This document shows, piece after piece, positions 36,905 through 43,793 of a stretch of DNA of 64,000 bases. How positions within the stretch are numbered: the stretch's first letter is position 1; every line of letters starts with the position of its first letter. This DNA is from Cupriavidus pauculus. Lineage in GTDB: Bacteria > Pseudomonadota > Gammaproteobacteria > Burkholderiales > Burkholderiaceae. The notes beneath the pieces were generated by a model. The model was not told the origin of the DNA. It saw only the letters and a list, made by a program, of their open reading frames with translations, and searched no databases. The position numbers and the translations under genes were made by a program. Location: the NCBI RefSeq assembly GCF_002858765.1, contig NZ_PJRP01000020.1:1-64000 (forward strand), in the 5' to 3' direction.

Positions 36905-38087
36905 GATGATGGAAGGCACGGAAGCCGGCCAGCCGTACCAGTGCGTCGCGGCGGGCCAGCGCGTAGTCGGCCTCCACCATCTCGCGCACCAGCGCGTCGA
37001 AGCCGATGCGCGGCTCCCAGCCCAGGCGCTCGCGTGCACGCGTCGCGTCGCCAAGCAGCGTTTCCACTTCGGTGGGACGGAAATAGCGCGGGTCCACGCG
37101 CACGATCACGTCGCCAACCTTGCAGGCGGGGCGTGTGCCATCGGCGCCGGGCTCTATTGCGGCCACCCTGCCCACTTCTTCGGTGCCCGTGCCGTGGAAG
37201 GCCACGGTGATGCCCAACCCGCGCGCGGCGAGTTCGACGAATTCGCGCACGCTGTGCTGTGCACCGCTGGCGATGACATAGTCCTCGGGCTGCTGCTGTT
37301 GCAGCATCAGCCATTGCATCTCGACGTAGTCGCGCGCGTGGCCCCAGTCGCGCAGTGCCGACAGGTTGCCCAGGTACAGCGTGTCCTGCAGACCCAGCGC
37401 GATGCGACAGATGGCGCGCGTGATCTTGCGCGTGACGAAGGTCTCGCCGCGAATCGGGCTCTCGTGGTTGAACAGGATGCCGTTGCAGGCGTACATGCCG
37501 TAGGCCTCGCGGTAGTTCACGGTAATCCAGTACGCGTAGAGTTTGGCCGCCGCGTAGGGGCTGCGCGGATAGAACGGCGTGGTTTCCTTCTGCGGGGTTT
37601 CCTGTACCAGGCCGTACAGTTCGGACGTCGACGCCTGGTAAAAGCGGGTGGTGTGCTCCATGCCAAGGATGCGCATGGCTTCGAGCAGCCGCAACGTGCC
37701 CAGTGCATCGGTATTGGCCGTGTACTCGGGTTCCTCGAAGGAAACCTGCACGTGGCTCTGGGCGGCCAGGTTGTAGACCTCGTCGGGGCGCGACTGCTGC
37801 ATCACGCGCATCAGGCTGGCCGTGTCGGTCATGTCGCCATGATGCAGGAAAAGGCGGCGATGGGGGTTCTGCGGGTCCTGGTACAGATGGTCGATCCGCT
37901 CGGTATTGAATTGCGAACTGCGCCGCTTGATGCCATGGACTTCATAGCCCTTGGCCAACAGCAGCTCGGCAAGATAGGCGCCATCCTGGCCTGTGATGCC
38001 AGTGATCAGCGCGCGCCTGGGGTGCGGACGGGTCGGCAATTCCGGTTCGCCGAGCTCCGCGAGCGGCTGAAGGTCGTTGGCTCCCAT
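36897..38087 (-). CDS. gmd: GDP-mannose 4,6-dehydratase
   Basis: A 396-residue NADP-dependent SDR enzyme, the first step from GDP-mannose to GDP-L-fucose. Motifs are ALITGITGQDGAYLAELLL (nucleotide binding), YQASTSELYGLVQE (catalytic Ser-Thr and Glu) and PYAAAK (catalytic Tyr and Lys). I prefer the ATG at 38087 because AAGGAG lies ten bases upstream; the ATG at 38096 is in frame but only one base from that site. About 20 residues precede the conserved start. It leads the gmd-fcl-wcaI operon. Confidence 0.95.
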   Translation of the reverse strand: MGANDLQPLAELGEPELPTRPHPRRALITGITGQDGAYLAELLLAKGYEVHGIKRRSSQFNTERIDHLYQDPQNPHRRLFLHHGDMTDTASLMRVMQQSRPDEVYNLAAQSHVQVSFEEPEYTANTDALGTLRLLEAMRILGMEHTTRFYQASTSELYGLVQETPQKETTPFYPRSPYAAAKLYAYWITVNYREAYGMYACNGILFNHESPIRGETFVTRKITRAICRIALGLQDTLYLGNLSALRDWGHARDYVEMQWLMLQQQQPEDYVIASGAQHSVREFVELAARGLGITVAFHGTGTEEVGRVAAIEPGADGTRPACKVGDVIVRVDPRYFRPTEVETLLGDATRARERLGWEPRIGFDALVREMVEADYALARRDALVRLAGFRAFHHHE

Positions 38088-38235
38088 ATCTTCCATGCTC
38101 CTTGGCTTGTGATCGCAAAACACATGCGGCGGACAGCGCAGGTCCGTGTGCCGAATGTAGCGTCGCCCCCCTGGCGTCACTGTTGGCTATCCCACAGAGC
38201 GCCGCGGCGGGAGCGGTCTGTCATGGGCACGGGCA

Positions 38236-38252
38236 CGCAGAAACGGGTACGC
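38236..38252 (+). repeat. dispersed 17-base repeat, copy 1
   Basis: CGCAGAAACGGGTACGC occurs three times in the window (also 41073-41089 and 60249-60265), always between genes and in the same orientation. Function unknown. See findings. Confidence 0.7.
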
Positions 38253-38389
38253 CAGGGCATGGGAGGAGACATGCCAGGAGACCTGCGAGGCGCGTACGAA
38301 GCGATACGGCGGCGGACAGGCGGAGTGACTGCAGGGCGGGCGTAGGCACGTTGGCCCGAAGCCGGAGAGGCGGGGGAAGGGAGGACGCG

Positions 38390-38424
38390 GCCCGTGGCGG
38401 TTGCGGACACAACCGGCCACGGGC
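38390..38424 (-). terminator. strong hairpin after the LuxR-type gene
   Basis: A stem of 14 paired bases with one bulge (GCCCGTGGC-GGTTG / CAACC-GGCCACGGGC) and a 6-base loop lies 12 bases after the stop of the leftward gene. No T-run follows, so it may work as a factor-dependent terminator or protect the RNA end. Confidence 0.55.
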
Positions 38425-38435
38425 GCAGAGAAGGC

Positions 38436-39374
38436 TCAGAGATTGGCCGTAGTGATGGCGGTGGCGGTGTACGTCGCGTCGTCGTGCCGCGAGCGCTGGA
38501 CGCGTACCGTATGCTCGTCGCCGTTGACCCATTCCAGCGTGGCACCGCGCTGCAGGGCGGCATAGACGGCCTCGCCCTTGTTGCGCACCTTGAGTCGCTG
38601 GTAAAGCGTGCAGGCGTGGCTCTTCACCGTGGCCACGGAGATATTGAGCATGCGGCTGACCGTCTTGATCGGATAGCCGCGTGCCAGCAGCACCAGCACT
38701 TCGTACTGGCGTGGCGTGATCTTCAGCATTTCCGCTTCGTCGTAGCTCGGCTCTTCGTCGGCCATCGGCAAGCCGTTTGCGGTTGCGGCTGCGGTCGAGG
38801 CGATCGGCTGGCCAGGGCGCAGGCTGGTCAGGTCACGCACTGCCACGGCGGCACGCATGGCACTGGCGCAGGCGGTCGGCGATACCGCATCCTGCGGCGC
38901 GGTGGGCGACAGCGGCAGCGGGGCGGCGGATGCCAGAGACGTCGTTGCCGGCATGGCCGACCGCGAAGCCACCGGCGTGGCCACGGCGTCACCCGAGAAC
39001 ATCAGCCCCTGTACGCTGGAGATGGCCAGTCGGATGGCGGCCTCGATCACGGCCAGCGATGCCGATTTCGGCAGGCAGCCGCAGATGCCGCGTGCGGCGT
39101 CGGGCGAAGGCACATGCAACGGCAAGGTATCGGCCAGCACGAGGATGCGCTGCGGCGCCAGCCGGTCGCGGGCTTGTTCGAGCTGTTCCCAGCCTGCGGC
39201 CTGGTCGGCGGGCATGCCGAAGACCAGCAGGTCGGCGTTTCTGTGCGGGATCTCCAGTCGGTTGATGTCGGCTGGCGCCAGCGCCAGTACATGTCCGGAT
39301 TCCTGGATGGTTTCGAGCATCTGCAGCAGCCCGAGCCGGAGCAGCGGATGCTCCTCGATCAGCAAGGCGTTCAT
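38436..39374 (-). CDS. LuxR-type regulator with degenerate receiver domain (second paralogue)
   Basis: A 312-residue paralogue of the regulator at 2682-3500. The receiver-like part (1-125) has Gly53 where the phosphoacceptor Asp is expected (DLLVFG), while the upstream acidic pair E7-E8 remains. A long Ala/Ser/Pro-rich linker follows (about 128-215). The LuxR-type helix-turn-helix (about 220-285) differs from the other copy at only a few positions (SRMLNISVATVKSHACTLYQRLKVRNKGEAVYAALQRGATL). The last 25 residues are Thr/Arg-rich. GGGGAG precedes the ATG at 39374. The two copies bracket the EPS cluster, which suggests but does not prove that they control it. Their shared DNA-binding helix implies shared targets. 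Confidence 0.87.
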   Translation of the reverse strand: MNALLIEEHPLLRLGLLQMLETIQESGHVLALAPADINRLEIPHRNADLLVFGMPADQAAGWEQLEQARDRLAPQRILVLADTLPLHVPSPDAARGICGCLPKSASLAVIEAAIRLAISSVQGLMFSGDAVATPVASRSAMPATTSLASAAPLPLSPTAPQDAVSPTACASAMRAAVAVRDLTSLRPGQPIASTAAATANGLPMADEEPSYDEAEMLKITPRQYEVLVLLARGYPIKTVSRMLNISVATVKSHACTLYQRLKVRNKGEAVYAALQRGATLEWVNGDEHTVRVQRSRHDDATYTATAITTANL

Positions 39375-40209
39375 TCTTCTTGACTCCCCGTTTATGGGTG
39401 AGATGCGGGACGCTTTGCGTGTGGGAACTACACCGCTGGACTGTGCGGGGCCACCGTGGATGGCACCGCGTACTTCAGCTGTAACCCCGTGCTTCCGTGT
39501 CAGTCGATGCCCGTTTGTTAGAAGGGCTTGTCCGCGCGACCAGAAGTATGACCCGTACCCGAACCCGAAAGTAAATCTCGCTCCTAAATCGAAACTTAAA
39601 TTCATCTTATGGGCTGGTTGGAACGAATGCAAGCGTACGGGTTGTGGTTGATGTGGGGATGTAATGCGCCCCACCTCATAATCCATTGCCTGGATCGTGC
39701 ATTTGGCTGGAGAAGTAATTGCAAAGCCATCCAGTGGGCCCTGTCACAGGGGTTTCATGGCTGATACAGCGGGCTTCTTGGTTGTTTCACACATGCAACC
39801 AATTTGAATGAAAATGGCGCTGCGAATATCAAAAGCTAACCCGCTTGGGGGGTGTGGCATTAACTGAATTGGTGTTTGGTGACGCATTGCTGAAACCGCT
39901 GAAAATATTCCGTATGTCAGTATTTTTAGCTGCGACCTTGGTGGGGAGTCTGGCGGACTAGTGCAAAAGGATGAAGCGCGGATCGTGCCTCGGCAGGAAA
40001 GAAAATCGCGTTGTACCGTTGCCGCCGCCCGGCTTGCAACCTACCGGGGGTGGATGGCCAAGTGCCAGAAAGTGTTGGGGGCCGAACCCCATGCCCGTGG
40101 GTCCGGCCCCCAACACTGTCTTGATGCCGCTGCGCCTGGCTACCGGGATCGCATGCTGCGTCGGCGGCCGGACACGAGCGTGCGCTGACTTACCTGGCGT
40201 TGCCGGACA
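39375..40209. other. long intergenic region, locally AT-rich
   Basis: These 835 bases contain no gene I can support. Short frames near 39961-40225 have no ribosome-binding site and unlikely composition. The part from 39530 to 39930 is clearly less GC-rich than its surroundings. It holds a small palindrome (CCCTGTCACAGGG, 39739-39751) and an AT-rich hairpin (CTGAAAATA / TATTTTTAG, 39899-39929, one mismatch). A perfect 14-bp hairpin is at 40071-40117. Promoters for the regulator at 38436-39374, or an unseen small RNA, could lie here. Confidence 0.4.
40071..40117. terminator. very strong hairpin, probable terminator of the WXXGXW-protein gene
   Basis: A perfect 14-bp stem (AGTGTTGGGGGCCG 40071-40084 / CGGCCCCCAACACT 40104-40117) surrounds a 19-base loop that can itself pair (ACCC/GGGT). 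It lies about 90 bases after the stop of the leftward gene at 40210-40515. On the minus strand it is followed by a short TTCT, on the plus strand by no T-run. Confidence 0.55.
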
Positions 40210-40515
40210 TCAGCGTCCCCAGTAGCCCGGGCGCTTGTACCAGCCGTGCGGGCCATGCACCCAGCGGTCGGGCACATAGCGCTGGCCGGGGCGCGCCGAC
40301 TGCCAGTAGCCGCCACGCCACGCATACCCGTTGCTGGCGCGGTCATAGTGGCCCGGCACCCAGGCCTGGCCCGGGCGCGGTGCCGGCCGTACCTCGTGGC
40401 GCGGCGGCGGGGGCGGGTTGCCGTAGTAACCGTGCGCCTGCGCGGCAGGCGACAGCAGTCCAAAGACGCCACCCGTGGCAAGGACGGTGGCAGCAAGCAG
40501 GATCTGGCGTTTCAT
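40210..40515 (-). CDS. exported WXXGXW-repeat protein
   Basis: A 101-residue protein with a signal peptide (about 1-27, ending AAQA) followed by a Pro/Arg/Tyr/Trp-rich domain. It has the W-x-x-G-x-W/Y pattern several times (WVPGHY, WRGGYW, WVHGPHGW, RPGYWG). Such YXWGXW/WXXGXW proteins are small periplasmic or surface proteins of unknown function, common in Burkholderiales. The neighbour at 40587-40712 is also a tiny exported His/Tyr-rich protein in the same direction, 71 bases upstream. Confidence 0.8.
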   Translation of the reverse strand: MKRQILLAATVLATGGVFGLLSPAAQAHGYYGNPPPPPRHEVRPAPRPGQAWVPGHYDRASNGYAWRGGYWQSARPGQRYVPDRWVHGPHGWYKRPGYWGR

Positions 40516-40586
40516 GTGGATCTCCTTGGGTGGGGCGTTGGCGCCGGAAATAAGGAACTGTGGGTCGGTCGTCTGGCGCTATTCGT

Positions 40587-40712
40587 TCAGTAGCGACCGC
40601 CACGGTAGTAGTCGTGGTGGTAGTGCGGGCCACGCGGCGGCACCACGATGCACGCCGACAGCAGGGCGCTGGTGGTGGTCAGCAGGATGGCTAGGGCGAT
40701 TGCGCGTTTCAT
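40587..40712 (-). CDS. tiny lipoprotein
   Basis: A 41-residue predicted lipoprotein. The signal peptide MKRAIALAILLTTTSALLSAC ends in a lipobox (LSAC), leaving only 21 mature residues rich in His, Tyr, Pro and Gly (GPHYHHDYYRGGRY). GGAG precedes the ATG at 40712. Similar very short lipoproteins lie next to WXXGXW proteins in related genomes. Function unknown; the His cluster might bind metal. Confidence 0.7.
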   Translation of the reverse strand: MKRAIALAILLTTTSALLSACIVVPPRGPHYHHDYYRGGRY

Positions 40713-41280
40713 GAAAGGGACTCCGTATCCGGTTCGCGTTGAACACGGCTTCACTCTAGCGGCGCACTCTGCGCGAACGCGGTTGCACTTGTAAGGCTGT
40801 CTCACATGCCGACCCGCACTGCCGAAGGCTTCCGGCACCCTCTTGCGCTACCCGCCAAGCCTTGCTGTGCAAGGGTTGGCGGGAATGTGACGGGGACGCC
40901 AAAAAGATGTCTGACAGGTCAGCGGCAAATAATGTGGCGTTACATCGGAAATGAGTCCTGCAAAGATTCGGCGATGCCTGCGCCGACTTCCGCCGATGTC
41001 CGGGCACTGTCCGGGTGGCGCCTGCAGCCCTGCCGGGTGTTTGTCATCGCAATCGATGGGCGCCACGTTGTTCGCAGAAACGGGTACGCTTTGGGGCATA
41101 CGGGGGTCAGTTGCCGGGTTCCCCGTGGCGGTGCGCGGACCGGGCCATCGGGGAGGCGGCGGGCTGTCGAACGCCCCACGATGCGTCATCGCACCCGCCA
41201 AACGCCCCCAATTCGCGTGCCGGAGCGATGGCACGAAGCTTGCGCCACTCAGTTTGTCGTATTCCCGGAGGGAGGACGTC
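40713..41280. other. intergenic region with dispersed repeat
   Basis: A 568-base gap between the divergent tiny-lipoprotein and cyanase genes. It holds copy 2 of the 17-base repeat (41073-41089). Several overlapping frames pass through but none has both a ribosome-binding site and sensible composition. Promoters for both sides should be here. Confidence 0.4.
41073..41089 (+). repeat. dispersed 17-base repeat, copy 2
   Basis: An identical copy of the sequence at 38236-38252 and 60249-60265, about 200 bases before the small gene upstream of cynS. Confidence 0.7.
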
Positions 41281-41421
41281 ATGCCGGTCATGTTCATCGT
41301 GCTGGTCCTGCAGGCGCTGGAAGGTCTGAGCCCGCTCACCGTGCCCCAGTTCGCACGGGCGAGGTTCGATGATGGCGCCACCGATGCCGTTGCGGTCATC
41401 GAGCGCACGCAGTCACCCTAG
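41281..41421 (+). CDS. possible small protein upstream of cynS
   Basis: A 46-codon frame whose ATG at 41281 is preceded by an excellent ribosome-binding site (GGAGGGAGG). It starts with a hydrophobic stretch (MPVMFIVLVLQALEGL) and ends with a more polar half, and is followed 61 bases later by cynS. Composition is acceptable but no relative is known to me. It may be a small membrane protein or a translated leader. Confidence 0.45.
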   Translation: MPVMFIVLVLQALEGLSPLTVPQFARARFDDGATDAVAVIERTQSP

Positions 41422-41482
41422 CCACGCACCGGCGCGATGGGTCTCCGGGAAGCACCATCCACACCAAACCGGAGAGACTGAC

Positions 41483-41926
41483 ATGAATCGCCAGGACGTG
41501 ACCGACCTCATCATCGAAGCCAAGGTAACGCGCGGCATCTCGTGGGCCCAGGTGGCCGACCGCGTAGGCAAGAGCAAGGAATGGACAACCGCCGCCTGCC
41601 TGGGGCAGATGACCTTCGACGAGGCCGGGGCACGCGCGGTGATGGAGATCTTCGATCTGCCCGCCGAGGCCGAGCCGTGGCTGCGCACCGTTCCCTATAA
41701 AGGCTCGCTGCCGACGCAAGTACCCACTGACCCGCTGATCTACCGGTTCTACGAGCTGATCAGCGTGTACGGCACCACGTTCAAGGCGTTGATCAACGAG
41801 GAATTTGGCGACGGCATCATGAGCGCCATCGACTTCCGCATGGACCTGCAGCGCGAGGCCGATCCCAACGGGGACCGCGTGCGCATCGAGATGTCCGGGA
41901 AGTTCCTGCCGTACAAGACCTACTGA
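41483..41926 (+). CDS. cynS: cyanate hydratase (cyanase)
   Basis: A 147-residue enzyme that converts cyanate and bicarbonate to ammonia and carbon dioxide, acting as a homodecamer. The catalytic residues are present as R88, E91 (IYRFYELI) and S114 (GIMSAIDFRM). An N-terminal helical bundle precedes the catalytic domain, and length is slightly shorter than the E. coli enzyme. GGAGAG lies before the ATG at 41483. There is no cynR or cynT neighbour, so its regulation is not apparent. A clear terminator follows. Confidence 0.96.
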   Translation: MNRQDVTDLIIEAKVTRGISWAQVADRVGKSKEWTTAACLGQMTFDEAGARAVMEIFDLPAEAEPWLRTVPYKGSLPTQVPTDPLIYRFYELISVYGTTFKALINEEFGDGIMSAIDFRMDLQREADPNGDRVRIEMSGKFLPYKTY

Positions 41927-41947
41927 AGCTGGGGCGGGAGACGGGGC

Positions 41948-41970
41948 GACGGCCGCGCAGCGGCCGTCTT
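41948..41970 (+). terminator. terminator after cynS
   Basis: A perfect 9-bp stem with 3-base loop (GACGGCCGC-GCA-GCGGCCGTC, 41948-41968) is followed by TTGTCCCCATTT, 21 bases after the cynS stop. Confidence 0.75.
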
Positions 41971-42018
41971 GTCCCCATTTCCCAATGGCTTCATTGCCGG
42001 CGCAAGGCCGGCCCTGAC

Positions 42019-42183
42019 TTAGCCGAAGTATTCCTGGTAGTAGCGCGTGCACGTGCCCGTCTGGCGGAACGTGTAGGGCAGTTCGGCCATGGCGGCCGCT
42101 TCCAGCGAACCAAACGGGATGTCGAGATCGGCCTCGGGGTGTTCGGCCACGTCGTCAGGGCGGGAGATATGTTGCGAATTCAC
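42019..42183 (-). CDS. 54-residue hypothetical protein
   Basis: A short frame from GTG at 42183 to TAA at 42019. The product begins NSQHISRPDD, has an acidic middle (EHPEADLDIPFGSLEAA) and a polar aromatic tail ending TCTRYYQEYFG. GAGTGAG about ten bases upstream could be the ribosome-binding site. Composition is even and protein-like, unlike the chance frames nearby. No function known. Confidence 0.5.
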   Translation of the reverse strand: MNSQHISRPDDVAEHPEADLDIPFGSLEAAAMAELPYTFRQTGTCTRYYQEYFG

Positions 42184-42538
42184 GATAACGCTCACTCAGT
42201 CTGGGGCAGGCCTGCCGGCCGCCGCGTTGCACGGGATTTGGTCGTCGGGCGGAATTTGTCGCCACGCAGCAATCCTACGGAACGATTGTGACCAGATCAT
42301 CGGGTAAACGCTGAAAAGACTGTTTCAGTTCGAGGATCAATCGCGTCCGGCGATCGGCGCCATAGCGGCGCATACGCAACAAACGGCATGGTGGACCTGC
42401 CGCAACACAGGCACAGAAAATCCCCCGCGGCGGGCACGGCGCGGGTCTATAGTGGCTGTGGAACGCGCGCCGCAATCGGTTCGTCAGCGGTTCATAAGCG
42501 GTTCCTCACTTTCACGCCATCTGATGCGGGAGCCCGCC
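42184..42538. other. intergenic region
   Basis: No gene is seen in these 355 bases. An inverted repeat CTGAAA-N6-TTTCAG at 42311-42328 may be an operator or a small hairpin. The region should carry the promoters of the divergent 54-residue-protein and phosphoribosyltransferase genes. Confidence 0.4.
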
Positions 42539-43294
42539 ATGAGCCTGCCGCCCTGCTTTGCCGACCGCCGCGAGGCAGGCCAGTATCTTGGTCGCCGTCT
42601 GGTCGAACTTGGCTACGCGCGTCGCGCCGACGGCGATCCGCCGCTGGTGCTGGCGTTGCCGCGTGGCGGCGTGCCTGTGGCCCACGAGGTGGCGCTGGCG
42701 GTCGATGGCAAGCTGGACATCCTGCTGGTACGCAAGATTGGCGCGCCCGGCTATCCCGAGCTGGCGCTCGGCGCCGTGGTGGAAGGCGACGACAGCGGAC
42801 ATGGTCCGCATACGGTCATCAACGACGATCCCTGGGTGCAACGCGCAGTGGAATCGGGAGCCTTCGACGCCGAACGCGGACGGCAGCTTGGCGAAATCTG
42901 CCGGCGCCAGCAGCGCTATCGCCAGGGGCGCCCGGTAGTGGCCATGGCTGGCCGCTGCGTGATCGTGGTGGACGATGGCGTGGCCACAGGCGCCACGATG
43001 CGCGCCGCGCTGGATTCCGCACGCATGGCCCGCGCGGCCCGAATCGTGGCAGCCGTGCCGGTGGGATCGGCGCCGGGCCTCGACACGCTGCGCGAGGTGG
43101 CCGACGAGGTCGTATGCCTCAACACGCCCGTCAGCTTCGGCGCGGTCGGTGCGTTTTATCTCGACTTCACGCAGACATCTGACGACGAGGCCATGACGCT
43201 GCTGCGCGAGGCCCAGTGCGCGTCCACGCTACCGCACCCCGCGGCATGGCCGCGCGGCGATCGGCCGCTCAGGGACGGTCCGTTTGCCCGCTGA
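42539..43294 (+). CDS. phosphoribosyltransferase-family protein
   Basis: A 251-residue protein of the type I phosphoribosyltransferase fold. The PRPP-binding loop is VIVVDDGVATGATM (about 141-154). An N-terminal LVLALPRGGVPVAHEVA and LDILLVRKIGAPGYPELALGAV are the hallmarks of a subgroup of putative phosphoribosyltransferases of unknown substrate, often near stress genes. GGGAG precedes the ATG at 42539. Its last 26 bases overlap the end of the convergent hydro-lyase small-subunit gene. Confidence 0.88.
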   Translation: MSLPPCFADRREAGQYLGRRLVELGYARRADGDPPLVLALPRGGVPVAHEVALAVDGKLDILLVRKIGAPGYPELALGAVVEGDDSGHGPHTVINDDPWVQRAVESGAFDAERGRQLGEICRRQQRYRQGRPVVAMAGRCVIVVDDGVATGATMRAALDSARMARAARIVAAVPVGSAPGLDTLREVADEVVCLNTPVSFGAVGAFYLDFTQTSDDEAMTLLREAQCASTLPHPAAWPRGDRPLRDGPFAR

Positions 43295-43793
43295 GGCGCG
43301 ATTTCAGATGCGGCACCAGGCCGCCTGCATGCAGCAGGGCGCGCAGGAAGTCGGGCACCGGCTCGCATGCCACGCGAGAGCCGTCCTCCAGCCGTAGCTG
43401 GGCACCATCGAGATCGAACGTGGCGCGCGTGGCATCGACCAGCGTATCGGCCTGCCGGCACACCAGCACGGGCAGGCCGATATTGATCGCATTGCGGTAA
43501 AACAGGCCCGCAAACGACTGGGCCAGCACCGCGGCGACGCCAAGATGCCTGAGTGCCTGCGCGGCCTGCTCGCGCGACGATCCCATGCCGAAGTTGGTGC
43601 CTGCCACCACGATGTCGCCCGGCCGGACATGCGTCGGAAATTCCGCACGCAGGTTCTCCAGGCAATGACTGGCCAGTTCGTCGAGGCCGGACTTCATGTA
43701 CGGGCCCGGCGCCATGGCGTCGGTATCCACATCGTTGCCGAAGCACCAGATGCGGCCTGCGGGAGGATGCGAAAAATCAGGGGCGGGAGTCAT
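43269..43793 (-). CDS. LeuD-like hydro-lyase small subunit
   Basis: A 174-residue swivel-domain subunit of the aconitase/isopropylmalate isomerase family. FGNDVDTDAMAPGPYMK, VVAGTNFGMGSSREQAAQAL and FYRNAINIGLPVLV are diagnostic. With the large subunit it hydrates or dehydrates a dicarboxylic or tricarboxylic acid. The setting (Bug receptor, GntR regulator, no other leu genes) points to catabolism of an organic acid rather than leucine synthesis; candidates are methylmalate-type substrates. Its start overlaps the large-subunit stop by four bases. Its end overlaps the opposing phosphoribosyltransferase gene by 26 bases. Confidence 0.85.
   Translation of the reverse strand: MTPAPDFSHPPAGRIWCFGNDVDTDAMAPGPYMKSGLDELASHCLENLRAEFPTHVRPGDIVVAGTNFGMGSSREQAAQALRHLGVAAVLAQSFAGLFYRNAINIGLPVLVCRQADTLVDATRATFDLDGAQLRLEDGSRVACEPVPDFLRALLHAGGLVPHLKSRLSGQTDRP

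Larger units (their letters stand above)
38088..38435. other. intergenic region upstream of gmd
   Basis: These roughly 350 bases between gmd and the LuxR-type gene (both leftward) should hold the gmd promoter. They contain one copy of a 17-base dispersed repeat (38236-38252) and a strong hairpin (38390-38424), both listed separately. No gene is supported. Confidence 0.4.

Noticed and set aside
39961..40225. two short overlapping plus-strand frames
   Set aside because: They have no ribosome-binding site, are rich in Arg/Cys/Pro and run across the 40071-40117 hairpin.
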